A DNA stretch of 64,000 nucleotides from an uncultured Chlamydiae bacterium (GCA_937996705.1 CALKUQ010000020.1:62001-126000); one strand, 5' to 3'; positions 42,605 to 51,312 are shown, counted from the first letter of the stretch. The notes: generated by a model from the letters alone, not told the origin. Numbers and translations: made by a program.

Positions 42605-42802
42605 TTACCCTCCGGCCTGTTTTTGAATAATTAGAGTATAAGCCCTAGCTATTTGTTTTTTCAATTTTGGAAAAATGTGAGGCGTCTTAGCCTTTTTATT
42701 CCTGTTTGCTATAACTCTTTCTTTCAAAAGCTCACCCTTCCAACCAGCTATCTGATTTTCCAATTGCTTTTGATCTAATCCACGCATTTCTTCTAATTTC
42801 AT
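42605..42802 (-). CDS. rpmC: 50S ribosomal protein L29
   Basis: 65 residues, helical. Begins MKLEEMRGLDQKQLENQI and contains the L29 pattern of a central helix followed by KTPHIFPKLKKQIARAYTLI. Located between rplP and rpsQ, one base before rpsQ. It sits at the exit tunnel near the signal recognition particle site. Confidence 0.93.
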   Translation of the reverse strand: MKLEEMRGLDQKQLENQIAGWKGELLKERVIANRNKKAKTPHIFPKLKKQIARAYTLIIQKQAGG

Positions 42803-42816
42803 ATGTCTCTCTCTTT

Positions 42817-43242
42817 TTAGGATGCAACTGTTTCCAGGCGTTCAACAAAACGTGTCTTAATTCTCAGCTTTGCTGCCGCTAAACTAAGCGCTCTTTGAGC
42901 TTGCTCTCTAGTTACATTTCCTACTTCAAACAATATTCTGCCTGGTCTTATCACTACAGCGTAGTGGTCAACCGAACCTTTTCCAGTACCCATCCTAGTT
43001 TCAGCAGGTTTTTTTGTAATCGGTTTGTCTGGGAAAACTCTGATCCAAACTCTACCTTTTCTGCTAAAGTACCTAGTAATAGCGATCCTGCAAGCTTCCA
43101 ATTCATTAGCCTTAATCCAACCTCTATCAAGAGATTGCATCCCAAAATCACCAAATGTTACAAAATTTCCCCTTTTACTAAGTCCAGCTCTAGTTCCCTT
43201 TTGCTGTTTTCGAAATTTTGTTCGTTTAGGCATTAGTGTCAT
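42817..43242 (-). CDS. rplP: 50S ribosomal protein L16
   Basis: 141 residues. Core is MPKRTKFRKQQKGTRAG, RGWIKANELEACRIAITR and IRVFPDKPITKKPAETRMGTG. Two ATG codons compete: 43242 (adds MTL) and 43233, the usual N terminus. GGAAGG lies 6 nt before the first and 15 before the second, so the first is favoured. L16 organises the A-site region. Confidence 0.97.
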   Translation of the reverse strand: MTLMPKRTKFRKQQKGTRAGLSKRGNFVTFGDFGMQSLDRGWIKANELEACRIAITRYFSRKGRVWIRVFPDKPITKKPAETRMGTGKGSVDHYAVVIRPGRILFEVGNVTREQAQRALSLAAAKLRIKTRFVERLETVAS

Positions 43243-43262
43243 AATATACCTTCCTATCTACC

Positions 43263-43925
43263 TTAAGCTGTTGTTACTGGTGCTGTTGCTTGCTGAGGTT
43301 GATAGTACTCACCTTTTGCAATCCAAACTTTAATTCCTATAGACCCGTAAGTAGTTTCTGCTCTTCCAGTGCTATAATCAATATCATAACGAAGAGTTTG
43401 CAGAGGCACGCTTCCGTCTCTATACCACTCGGTTCTTGCAATCTCTGCTCCACCTAGTCTACCTGAACATTGAACTTTAATTCCAAGCGCCCCAGCATCT
43501 TTAGCGTTCTGTATTGATTTTTTAAGAACTTTTCTAAAAGCAGCTCTTCTTTCTAATTGCATTGCAATTCCATCAGCAACGAGCTTTGCATTTAAATCAG
43601 GTCTTTTGATCTCTTCTACTTCAATCCAAACTTCTTTGCCTGTAAGCTTTTTTAATTCAGCTTTGAGCACGTCAATCTCTGCACCTTTTTTCCCGATAAC
43701 GAGACCTGGTCTTGCAGTATGGATTGTTATTTCAATTTTCTCTCCCATTCTCTTGATCGTAAATCCTGCGCTACCATGGCAGCAAGCCTTAGGCTTCAAG
43801 TATTTACGAATTTGAACGTCTTCTAAAAGCATGTCACCAAAATCTTTTTTTGATGCAAACCAGTTTGACTGCCAATTTTTTCTAACAACTAAACGAAAAC
43901 CTCTTGGATGCGTCTTTTGTCCCAT
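43263..43925 (-). CDS. rpsC: 30S ribosomal protein S3
   Basis: 220 residues. Begins MGQKTHPRGFRLVVRKNW. The KH domain is near IHTARPGLVIGKKGAEID, followed by GRLGGAEIARTEWYRDG and LQTLRYDIDYSTG. The C terminus (QQATAPVTTA) is lineage-variable. Sits at the mRNA entry channel. Confidence 0.97.
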   Translation of the reverse strand: MGQKTHPRGFRLVVRKNWQSNWFASKKDFGDMLLEDVQIRKYLKPKACCHGSAGFTIKRMGEKIEITIHTARPGLVIGKKGAEIDVLKAELKKLTGKEVWIEVEEIKRPDLNAKLVADGIAMQLERRAAFRKVLKKSIQNAKDAGALGIKVQCSGRLGGAEIARTEWYRDGSVPLQTLRYDIDYSTGRAETTYGSIGIKVWIAKGEYYQPQQATAPVTTA

Positions 43926-43927
43926 AC

Positions 43928-44287
43928 CTATTTCTTCCCTTGTTTCTTGTTAGAAAGTAAATCAACACCTACAAAAAGATGACTTGTTCTTCGTAAAATT
44001 GGAGATCTTCTCCCTTTACTTCTTGACCAAGCTCTTTTAAAATCAGATCCCTTATCAACTTTTGCTTCAGATACGTAAAGATCTTCTCTTTTCACTTCCA
44101 TGTTATTTTCAGCATTGGCTACAGCACTTGCCAACGTCTTTAATAATAAACGTCCACCTTTTATCTTGGAGTATGTAAGTTGAAGCGTGGCTTCAGCTAT
44201 AGTTTTTCCTCTGATAAGATCTACAGCAAATCGAACTTTCGACGGCGGCACTCTTACGCTTTTTGTGATTGCTTTTGCAATTGACAT
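43928..44287 (-). CDS. rplV: 50S ribosomal protein L22
   Basis: 119 residues from ATG 44287. The longer frame starts at GTG 44296, but AGGAA is 9-10 nt before the ATG and only about 2 nt before the GTG, so the ATG is chosen. Signature segments are VRVPPSKVRFAVDLIRGK and KTLASAVANAENNME, then AWSRSKGRRSPILRRTSHL. It lines the exit tunnel with L4. Confidence 0.95.
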   Translation of the reverse strand: MSIAKAITKSVRVPPSKVRFAVDLIRGKTIAEATLQLTYSKIKGGRLLLKTLASAVANAENNMEVKREDLYVSEAKVDKGSDFKRAWSRSKGRRSPILRRTSHLFVGVDLLSNKKQGKK

Positions 44288-44305
44288 TCTAACCACGTTC
44301 CTTTT

Positions 44306-44584
44306 TTATTTCTTTCCTGACGAAGATGTTGACCCAGGTTTTCTATACGTTCTTGTAATAGAAAACTCACCTAACTTGTGTCCAACCATGTTTTCAGTAA
44401 CAACAACAAGAATAAATTTTTTTCCGTTATGCACTTCAAAATTCATTCCGATCATCTCAGGCACTATCATTGATCTTCTAGACCAAGTCTTAATAGGAGC
44501 TCTTAGCCCTTCTTTTTTCGCTTTCTCCACTTTTTTAGTAAGGTGTGGAGCTACAAATGGACCTTTGCGTAATGATCTTCCCAT
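44306..44584 (-). CDS. rpsS: 30S ribosomal protein S19
   Basis: 92 residues. MGRSLRKGPFVAPHLTKKVE, then KTWSRRSMIVPEMIGMNFEV and MVGHKLGEFSITRTYR. Very conserved. It contacts S13 in the 30S head. Confidence 0.97.
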   Translation of the reverse strand: MGRSLRKGPFVAPHLTKKVEKAKKEGLRAPIKTWSRRSMIVPEMIGMNFEVHNGKKFILVVVTENMVGHKLGEFSITRTYRKPGSTSSSGKK

Positions 44585-44589
44585 AAGTC

Positions 44590-45417
44590 TTATTTCTTCC
44601 TTCGATCTTTAACAATCAATCTTGTGCTTTTCTTCTTCGTACGAGTTTTAAACCCTTTTGATAGAACAGATGTTCTAGATTGAGGAATGTTTCCTTTTCC
44701 TCGTCCCTCACCACCACCCATAGGGTGATCGACAGGGTTCATATGAACAGGTCTTACTCTAGGTCTATTTCCCATCCAACGAGCTCTACCAGCTTTTCCA
44801 AGCATTCTTAAGTTATTTTCTGAGTTTGAAAGAATTCCAAGAGTTGCTCTGCAATTCTCAGGAACCATTCTAACTTCACCAGAAGGCATTTTTAAAGTAA
44901 CATATCCGCCACTTCTTGCCATAATTTGAGCCGCTAAACCAGCGCTTCTCACCATTTGTCCACCTCTACCAGGATAGAGTTCAATGTTATGAACATCTAG
45001 ACCAATAGGAATATTTACTAACGGCAAGCAGTTTCCTGTTTTCAATGGAGCTTTAGGTCCTGAAAAAACAGTATCACCAATTTTTAAGCCTTTAGGGGCT
45101 AAAATGTATCTTTTCTCACCATCTTTATAGGAGAGGAGAGCAATATGCGATGTTCGGTTCGGATCGTACTCAATCGTATCAACTTTCGCAGGAATTTCAT
45201 CTTTAAGTCTTTTAAAATCTATTTCACGATAACGTTTTTTATGACCGCCACCACGATGGTATGAAGTTAAGTGACCTTGATTATTCCTACCACTAGAGCG
45301 ATTCTTCTGTGACAATAACGACTTAAGAGGCTTGTTTTTTTTAGATACTAGATCTTCTCTTTCAAGCTGAACTAATCCTCTTCTGCCGGGTGTTGTAGGT
45401 TTTACTGTTTTAACCAT
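44590..45417 (-). CDS. rplB: 50S ribosomal protein L2
   Basis: 275 residues. Contains GGGHKKRYREIDFKR, the peptidyl-transferase-centre loop MNPVDHPMGGGEGRGKG and a basic C terminus (KGFKTRTKKKSTRLIVKDRR). L2 is required for subunit association and peptidyl transfer. Located between rplW and rpsS. Confidence 0.97.
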   Translation of the reverse strand: MVKTVKPTTPGRRGLVQLEREDLVSKKNKPLKSLLSQKNRSSGRNNQGHLTSYHRGGGHKKRYREIDFKRLKDEIPAKVDTIEYDPNRTSHIALLSYKDGEKRYILAPKGLKIGDTVFSGPKAPLKTGNCLPLVNIPIGLDVHNIELYPGRGGQMVRSAGLAAQIMARSGGYVTLKMPSGEVRMVPENCRATLGILSNSENNLRMLGKAGRARWMGNRPRVRPVHMNPVDHPMGGGEGRGKGNIPQSRTSVLSKGFKTRTKKKSTRLIVKDRRKK

Positions 45418-45431
45418 TGTTCCTCTAAAAT

Positions 45432-45773
45432 TTAATCTTCAAAATTAATTCGATCGCCTTCTCTCAAAGTAACAATCGCTTTTTTCAATTGAGCTACACT
45501 ACCTTGCTTCGCACTTCCGCGAACTCGTTTTTTCTTGCGAGGAAGAGTAATTGTGTTCACTTTAATCACTTTACAGCTCTGAGCAGCATACGCCTCTTCA
45601 ACAGCAACTTTAATTTGTTGCTTATTTGCATCAGGATGAACCAAAAAAACATACTTCGCTGTATTACAACGAGCAATGCATGGATTAGACTTTGAATCAA
45701 CAAGTCCCTGAAGCATTTCTGCTTTTTCTGTAACGTGCAGCGTCTTTAATACCATTTTGCTTGCAACTGCCAT
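45432..45773 (-). CDS. rplW: 50S ribosomal protein L23
   Basis: 113 residues. LHVTEKAEMLQGLVDSK and KYVFLVHPDANKQQIKVAVE, then NTITLPRKKKRVRG. It is the exit-tunnel docking site for trigger factor. It is one base after the rplD stop. Confidence 0.95.
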   Translation of the reverse strand: MAVASKMVLKTLHVTEKAEMLQGLVDSKSNPCIARCNTAKYVFLVHPDANKQQIKVAVEEAYAAQSCKVIKVNTITLPRKKKRVRGSAKQGSVAQLKKAIVTLREGDRINFED

Positions 45774-45774
45774 C

Positions 45775-46434
45775 TTATCCTCTCAAAATTCTTTTCAATT
45801 CTTCAACAGCCGAAGCCATTACAACAAGTTTCTTATTAACTAAAACATCATAGCCACTTACGTTTTGTAAACGCATTGAGCTAGCTTTTTGAATGTTTCT
45901 CATGCTCAAACGGAAGTGCCAGAAAGCTGGTGTCACTTGTTCGTCTGCAAACAGATAAACCACTCTTTTTCCATCTACTTCAATTTGTTTCAAAAACTGG
46001 CTTATTGCTTTAGTTTTTGGCTTTTCAAAATGAGTCTCAACGTCTCCATCTAATATGATAAGCTCGTTTTTTTGCATTTTTTGAACAAGGAGAGTTCTGA
46101 TCGCTGCTTGTCTCTCTTTTCTGTTAATTCTAACGTGCTGATCAAATTTCGGCTTAGGACTATGAACTCTTCCTCCACCTTTAAATTGAGGAGCTCCAAG
46201 AAATCCTTGTCTTGCTCTACCAGTACCTTTTTGAGGATGTGGCTTTGCACCTGAGTGATTAGACTCATGTCTGCCTTTAGTGTTTGCTGACCATTGTCTA
46301 GCATTAGCTCTTAAAGCAACAATGTAGTCTTTGATTGATTGAGAATTTGCTGCAGGTAAATCTCCAAACTCGATTTCGATTTCCCCAGTCTCTTTTCCAT
46401 TCAAATCGTATTTTTTACAGTTGGCTTTTATCAT
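45775..46434 (-). CDS. rplD: 50S ribosomal protein L4
   Basis: 219 residues. Conserved are ALRANARQWSANTKGRHE and KPHPQKGTGRARQGFLGAPQ, the extended tunnel loop. Overlaps the rplC stop by 4 nt. In E. coli L4 represses its own operon; whether that holds here is unknown. Confidence 0.96.
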   Translation of the reverse strand: MIKANCKKYDLNGKETGEIEIEFGDLPAANSQSIKDYIVALRANARQWSANTKGRHESNHSGAKPHPQKGTGRARQGFLGAPQFKGGGRVHSPKPKFDQHVRINRKERQAAIRTLLVQKMQKNELIILDGDVETHFEKPKTKAISQFLKQIEVDGKRVVYLFADEQVTPAFWHFRLSMRNIQKASSMRLQNVSGYDVLVNKKLVVMASAVEELKRILRG

Positions 46435-47090
46435 TGTTTACCCTTTTTTTTCATTGCCTTGCGTATATAGACAAGCCCACCATTAGCGCCTGGGATAGCT
46501 CCTGTAACAACAATTGCAGAAAGTTCAACATCTACTTTAATAACTCTTAGACGCTCAGTAGTCACTCTTTCATCGCCCATGTGACCTGCCATTCTCTGGC
46601 CTTTTCTTACCTGGCCTTTACCTCGAATGCAGCCGATAGAACCCATATGTCTTTCAACTGGACCCACCCCGTGAGAACCTGCAATACTGTTCTTATTGTG
46701 TCTTTTCATGACACCCTGATAACCTTTACCCTTGCTAGTTCCGCAAACATCGACAAGCTCATTTTCAAGAAAATAATCAACACCAAACTCTTTTCCAAGC
46801 TCGAAGCCTTCTTCAAGTTTTGTCAATCTGCTTTCAACAGCATGCTTTCTAGGCTCAAGATTTTTCTTTGCAAAATGCCCTAAGTCTGGCTTTTTTGCCC
46901 GATTCTTATCTGCAGAGTTCATTTTAATTGCGGCAAGTTGCAACGCAACATAACCATCGTTTTCGATAGTTTTAATTTGAGAAATTATGTTCGGCTCAAG
47001 CTCGATCACTGTGCAGGGAATCGATTTATTCGATTTCTCATCAAACAAACGAGTCATGCCCCGCTTCTTTCCAATCAACGTAAGAGACAT
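46431..47090 (-). CDS. rplC: 50S ribosomal protein L3
   Basis: 219 residues. Starts MSLTLIGKKRGMTRLFDEK, includes VDVCGTSKGKGYQGVMKRH and GPVERHMGSIGCIRGKGQVR. The ATG has AAGGATATAGT before it. First gene of the ribosomal run; rpsJ, usual in first position, is not present in this window. Confidence 0.97.
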   Translation of the reverse strand: MSLTLIGKKRGMTRLFDEKSNKSIPCTVIELEPNIISQIKTIENDGYVALQLAAIKMNSADKNRAKKPDLGHFAKKNLEPRKHAVESRLTKLEEGFELGKEFGVDYFLENELVDVCGTSKGKGYQGVMKRHNKNSIAGSHGVGPVERHMGSIGCIRGKGQVRKGQRMAGHMGDERVTTERLRVIKVDVELSAIVVTGAIPGANGGLVYIRKAMKKKGKQ

Positions 47091-47234
47091 ACTATATCCT
47101 TATTATAGCAGTTTCTCTTTACAATATGCGGCTACCTTCGGTATCTATCCACTTCTGTAAAGACTTTAAGAATCTTAACTCGCACTGCCCTTGCTTTTAT
47201 TTTCTGTAAGCAGGCGAATGATTCATTGGGGGAC

Positions 47235-47264
47235 AGCATATCAAAAGAGGAGATTTTTCAACAA
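47235..47264 (-). promoter_or_regulatory. Possible promoter of the ribosomal-protein operon
   Basis: On the minus strand TTGTTG (47264-47259) and TATGCT (47240-47235) are 18 bp apart. A leader of about 140 nt would follow before rplC. The match is weak and it is the best of several candidates in the gap; a TATAAT nearer the gene has no -35. Confidence 0.3.
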
Positions 47265-47294
47265 TAAAATCTTTCTGTTTTTAAGAAATATTCT

Positions 47295-47450
47295 TCAAGA
47301 AGCCTTTTTTTGACTCAAAACAAAGGTTTTGTAAACCTTTCCTTTAATTACCTGGCGCTTGACTCCACCTACAACAAAGACCGCTACAATCGAAGAGAGT
47401 AAGATAAAAATAATCGCCCACTCCTGCAAAGCTAATTTTTTATTATCCAT
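47295..47450 (-). CDS. 51-residue single-helix membrane protein
   Basis: The frame on the minus strand starts MDNKKLALQEWA, continues with a hydrophobic helix IIFILLSSIVAVFVVGGV and ends in a basic tail. A possible AAGGG ribosome site is 13 nt before the ATG, so the translation signal is only fair. It lies between the terminator of the Inc-like pair and the ribosomal operon. The helix with charged flanks is not expected by chance, but no homologue is recognised and a random frame cannot be ruled out. Confidence 0.5.
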   Translation of the reverse strand: MDNKKLALQEWAIIFILLSSIVAVFVVGGVKRQVIKGKVYKTFVLSQKKAS

Positions 47451-47474
47451 AAAATCAGCATAACCCTTTTAAAT

Positions 47475-47502
47475 AAAAAAAAACGCACTATTTCGAGTGC
47501 GC
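47475..47502 (-). terminator. Rho-independent terminator of the Inc-like gene pair
   Basis: A stem of about 6 bp (CGCACT with AGTGCG, around a 6-nt loop) is followed on the minus strand by about nine T residues. It lies 45 bp after the stop of the gene at 47548. Confidence 0.75.
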
Positions 47503-47547
47503 TTTTAATTTTTCTTAACTTTTTAAAAAATTTAATAGCAATTAAGC

Positions 47548-48312
47548 CTAAGCAAAACTCTTCCCGTTGAAAAAGGCCGCTTGCTGACGAGCAATTGCGT
47601 CTGTTTTAAACGAGTCGGCATAAATTGCCCCTATAACAGTAATCATATAGAGAGAACCAAGACCTGTCACAGCAATCGGCGAAAGTGCAATACTAAAGAG
47701 AGTTCCGATAGCTAAAAAGCTAAAAAAGCCAAGACCGACGATTGCCTTTATTTGCGCTGCAAACTTCTCCTGGTTTAACTCTCTCTCCGCTCGTATCACC
47801 CATGGTTTTGCAGTATTTGAAGAATCTACGTTTGCTGCGATTTCGCGAGGCTTTGCCACAAACTGATAAAAGCAATTCGATACAGCAGAGGCTACATCAA
47901 GAAGGCTCTTAGCCCCATTACACTTCTTAATTACACCTGCTGACAAGTTAATAATATTCATTTTCGCAAGGGTAGGCCCCACACTTGCAAGACCTGCAAA
48001 ACCCTTTAGTGCGCTTGCATACGCTTTAGAGCCTCTTTGAGAACTAAACACAGCAGGCAATCCAGAAGCAAGCTCTGAAATAGTCTCAGGGAAAGCTCCT
48101 ATAGCGCCCCCCACATAACGAGACTGAGAAGAAATCAGACTAGTTAACTGATTTGAAACAACGTACCCAACGACATCAGATACAGTTGCAATCATACTAA
48201 AAAGACCTTTTGGATTTGTAAAAACCTTTAGCGTCGCACCTCTCCATCCAGATTCATCTGCAACAGCAACCATCTGCTGACCACTTCCGTCTAATTTGAA
48301 ATTAACCGTCAT
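47548..48312 (-). CDS. Inc-like hydrophobic protein at the CT529 (Cap1) locus, gene 2
   Basis: 254 residues. The C-terminal half has two adjacent hydrophobic helices (about residues 190-230: IVGLGFFSFLAIGTLFSI and PIAVTGLGSLYMITVIGA), in bilobed spacing. The N half has long moderately hydrophobic stretches. No cleavable signal. It lies between rplC and fmt, where C. trachomatis has CT529 (Cap1), an inclusion membrane protein seen by CD8 T cells. Equivalent position is observed; common ancestry is not shown. It follows its neighbour by 24 bp and a terminator follows. Confidence 0.65.
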   Translation of the reverse strand: MTVNFKLDGSGQQMVAVADESGWRGATLKVFTNPKGLFSMIATVSDVVGYVVSNQLTSLISSQSRYVGGAIGAFPETISELASGLPAVFSSQRGSKAYASALKGFAGLASVGPTLAKMNIINLSAGVIKKCNGAKSLLDVASAVSNCFYQFVAKPREIAANVDSSNTAKPWVIRAERELNQEKFAAQIKAIVGLGFFSFLAIGTLFSIALSPIAVTGLGSLYMITVIGAIYADSFKTDAIARQQAAFFNGKSFA

Positions 48313-48336
48313 AAAGAAACTCCTCTATTACTAAAT

Positions 48337-48981
48337 TTATATCACATTGTTTTCTATTGAATATCGTATCATTTCACTCTTTTTAAAATGGGCAACCATC
48401 CCTGAACCAAAAGCGCTAAGAGCAACTGCCAAAAGAAGGGGAGGGGACAAATTCACACCTGCTGCACAGACCGCTACTGCTCCCCCAAGAATTCCATTTT
48501 TTACCAACTCCCATTTGTGATGACTTTTCTTTAAATTACTAGCCGCTATTTTTTGATGAGATTCATCTCCCAAAACTTGCGCTCGAACAACACTCAAATT
48601 TTCAAAAAATGCGAATCCGTAATAAGCTGCATCACAGATTGGAACAAAAGGGGAAATTCTCCCCCCAAGAGATTTTAACGAATTAGATAACCCAGGAGTT
48701 TCCAAAAAACACCCCACTGAAACCACTAAGCTACAAATTTTTTTAACTACAGCTTTCCATCCATCGCCAAGCGATTCTGGAATAGTTATTATTTCTTGAA
48801 TTGCGTACAAACCTGACAAAACAGAACTTGTCGTGTTTAAAGACTTCCCAAAAGCAGAAGCTGAATCAACCCAAAGACCCATGACTCTAAAAGGATTATT
48901 CACTATGAAATCGCCCAAGATAGACGAGTAATTGTCTGTTAAAGGTAAGTCATTTTTTGTAACAAGAGCTGCAGAAGACAT
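48337..48981 (-). CDS. Inc-like hydrophobic protein at the CT529 (Cap1) locus, gene 1
   Basis: 214 residues. A paired hydrophobic region sits near the C terminus (about residues 160-195: NGILGGAVAVCAAGV and PPLLLAVALSAFGSGMVA). A Ser/Asn-rich N terminus precedes it. Size and architecture match those of the next gene and of Inc proteins. It is the first of the two-gene unit, divergent from nothing and upstream of fmt on the same strand. Whether the pair are paralogues could not be shown by eye. Confidence 0.6.
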   Translation of the reverse strand: MSSAALVTKNDLPLTDNYSSILGDFIVNNPFRVMGLWVDSASAFGKSLNTTSSVLSGLYAIQEIITIPESLGDGWKAVVKKICSLVVSVGCFLETPGLSNSLKSLGGRISPFVPICDAAYYGFAFFENLSVVRAQVLGDESHQKIAASNLKKSHHKWELVKNGILGGAVAVCAAGVNLSPPLLLAVALSAFGSGMVAHFKKSEMIRYSIENNVI

Positions 48982-49057
48982 AGACCACTATCCTAAATGA
49001 ATATTTTTCACAATTAAGATAGCATGAATTTGGTTTAATGTAAATGTAAAGAGGGCG

Positions 49058-50005
49058 TTAATAACAAAATTTTATTTTTCCAGAAAATCCATTCACAAAG
49101 TCTTTAACAGCCACCCTCTTCTTCCCCTCCATCTGAACCTCTAAAAGAGCAATAGAACCCCCTTGGCAAGAGATAATTAAACCATGCTCGTTATCGAAAT
49201 AGAGCATCTCACCCGCTTTAGAACCGACATATTCCGTTTTCTTAACTTTAAAAATTTTCATAATCTGTTTCTTGCCCTCAAACTCTATAAAAATTCTTGC
49301 ACCAGGCCTGGGATTCATTCCGCGAACAAAATTATGTATCTCCTCACCACTCTTATCCCAATTAATAAAACTATCTTCAGCATGAATTTTTTTTGTATAG
49401 GTAGCAAAATTTTCATTTTGAGGCTGTGAAATAATTCTTTTACTAGTGGAAATCTCTTGGATCACTTGAAAGAGGGCACCTTTCGCAAGCTCCATTAGAA
49501 GAATTTCAAGCTCTCCAAAAGTCATATCCCTATCAAGCGACGCAGGAGCCACTTTAATAATCCCTCCCGCATCCATAGCAAGCACCATCTCCATGATTGT
49601 CACTCCACTCTCGTTTTCCCCCGCTAAGACAGCGCTCTGAATCGGCGATGGGCCCCTAAACTTAGGCAACAAACTTGGATGGACATTAATTGTTCCGTAC
49701 TTGGGAAGATCTAAGACCGCTTGTTTTAAAATTTGACCGTAGGAGACTACTACAAAAAGATCGGCATCAATTTCTTTCAACTGATCAACAAACTCTAAAC
49801 TTGAGGCTTTTGCTGGCTGTAGGAGACTACCCTTAAATTTCAATTGGTCACAAAGCTCTTTTACAGGGGGACCTTGAAGCTTTTGATCCCTTCCCCTTGG
49901 CTTATCTTCTCTTGTAACAACAGAAACAATATCAAGCTCTTTTAACAATAAAAAGGACAAAATCTCTTTAGCAAACTCATCGGTCCCAAAAAACACAATT
50001 CTCAT
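49058..50005 (-). CDS. fmt: Methionyl-tRNA formyltransferase
   Basis: Formylates initiator Met-tRNA for translation start. 315 residues. MRIVFFGTDEFAKEIL, then NVHPSLLPKFRGPSPIQSA, holding the folate-binding Asn, His and the SLLP loop, and the tRNA-binding C-domain. No def gene is next to it. It ends the doxX-lnt-lpxC-fabZ-lpxA-fmt operon, 3 nt after lpxA. Confidence 0.95.
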   Translation of the reverse strand: MRIVFFGTDEFAKEILSFLLLKELDIVSVVTREDKPRGRDQKLQGPPVKELCDQLKFKGSLLQPAKASSLEFVDQLKEIDADLFVVVSYGQILKQAVLDLPKYGTINVHPSLLPKFRGPSPIQSAVLAGENESGVTIMEMVLAMDAGGIIKVAPASLDRDMTFGELEILLMELAKGALFQVIQEISTSKRIISQPQNENFATYTKKIHAEDSFINWDKSGEEIHNFVRGMNPRPGARIFIEFEGKKQIMKIFKVKKTEYVGSKAGEMLYFDNEHGLIISCQGGSIALLEVQMEGKKRVAVKDFVNGFSGKIKFCY

Positions 50006-50008
50006 CTT

Positions 50009-50836
50009 CTAAACTTCGGCAAGGGTGTGATTTTCCTCAGATATCTCATTTTTTTTACGAATGGGCGATAACCCCCGAACGGTTTTATCGCAAAATTCAA
50101 TCCAAGTGAGGAGACTTTCGTTAAGCTCAAATTCGCTTTGAATCTGCTCTTTTGCCGTCTCCCAAGAGACACCAGATTGATAGGTAATCCTATAAGCCTT
50201 GATTAGTTGCTTACGAAGTTCTAGAGAAAACTGATGACGCTTTAATCCAACAAGATTGAGACCTACAACCCTAAGAGGAAATCCGGTCCCAATGCAGAAG
50301 GGAGGAAGATCCTGCCCCACCATAGAACCCCCACCCACCATAGCGTATGGACCAATCCGAGTAAATTGATGAACCGCGCAAACTCCACCAAGAATTGCGT
50401 AATCCCCTACACTTACATGTCCCGCGAGAGTTGCTCCGTTAGACATAATCACTCCGTTACCCACTTCACAATTGTGCGCTACATGACAGTAAGCCATAAT
50501 AAGGCAATCATTACCAATCAAGACCTTAGTCTGCTCTCCACAGGAACTATTAATGGTGACATACTCCCTGATTTGACAGTTTTCCCCGATTTCGACATAG
50601 GTAACTTCACCCTTATATTTAAGATCTTGAGTCTGAGTCCCGATGCTAGCAAAAGGCCAAATAGTAGTCCCCTTCCCAATCCTGACTCGCCCGTCTATAT
50701 AGACATGAGCCTTAATAATCACATGATCTCCCAAGACCACATGAGGGGAATTAATAACTGCATACGCTTCAATTGTAACGTCTTTACCAATTTTTACTTC
50801 TGGATGGACGATTGCTGTTGGATGAATTTTTGTCAT
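50009..50836 (-). CDS. lpxA: UDP-N-acetylglucosamine acyltransferase
   Basis: First step of lipid A synthesis, using acyl-ACP. 275 residues. A left-handed beta-helix is evident from hexapeptide repeats such as IGKDVTI, VLGDHVI and IGKGTTI. The catalytic His region is CHVAHNCEVGNGVIMSNG. The C-terminal helices follow. It overlaps fabZ by 4 nt and is 3 nt from fmt. Chlamydial LpxA prefers myristoyl chains; not testable here. Confidence 0.96.
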   Translation of the reverse strand: MTKIHPTAIVHPEVKIGKDVTIEAYAVINSPHVVLGDHVIIKAHVYIDGRVRIGKGTTIWPFASIGTQTQDLKYKGEVTYVEIGENCQIREYVTINSSCGEQTKVLIGNDCLIMAYCHVAHNCEVGNGVIMSNGATLAGHVSVGDYAILGGVCAVHQFTRIGPYAMVGGGSMVGQDLPPFCIGTGFPLRVVGLNLVGLKRHQFSLELRKQLIKAYRITYQSGVSWETAKEQIQSEFELNESLLTWIEFCDKTVRGLSPIRKKNEISEENHTLAEV

Positions 50837-51312
50837 ATATTTCCTTTCTCGGATTCCTTAAGAGCTTTTTCAGAAATTAGCCCGAATACAATTTCACCTT
50901 CCGCCGCTTTCTCACCATTAACTCTCGCCTCACCCTTTACCTTGCCGCCTCGGGCCGACAAGTGAAGCTCCCAAGCCTCAAGAACAAGGACATCACCAGG
51001 CCTTACAAGCCTTCTAAACTTTGCATTTCGAATGCTCGCCAAAACTTTCAGCTGAGGATAACCTCTCTCAAACATCAAAATCCCCCCAATTTGAGCTAGC
51101 GCTTCGATAATAAGAACGCCAGGCATAATCGGATTCCCAGGAAAATGACCTTGAAAAAACGGCTCATTATAGGTGACATTTTTAGCACCTAAAATCCGCC
51201 CTTCTGTTAAATCAATCTCTGTCACTTTGTCTACAAGCAAAAATGGATATCGATGAGGAAGACAATTTAGAATTGAGATAATATCTAATTCACCAGGATT
51301 TTTTTGGTTCAA
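50833..51312 (-). CDS. fabZ: 3-hydroxyacyl-ACP dehydratase
   Basis: Dehydrates beta-hydroxyacyl-ACP in fatty acid synthesis; competes with LpxA for the same hydroxyacyl pool. 159 residues, HotDog fold. NEPFFQGHFPGNPIMPGVLI holds the catalytic His and the EALAQIGG helix holds the Glu. Overlaps both neighbours by 4 nt. Confidence 0.96.
   Translation of the reverse strand: MNQKNPGELDIISILNCLPHRYPFLLVDKVTEIDLTEGRILGAKNVTYNEPFFQGHFPGNPIMPGVLIIEALAQIGGILMFERGYPQLKVLASIRNAKFRRLVRPGDVLVLEAWELHLSARGGKVKGEARVNGEKAAEGEIVFGLISEKALKESEKGNI

Noticed and set aside
47110..47116. TATAAT just upstream of rplC as its promoter
   Set aside because: It is too close to the ribosome site and no -35 box is at a usable distance.
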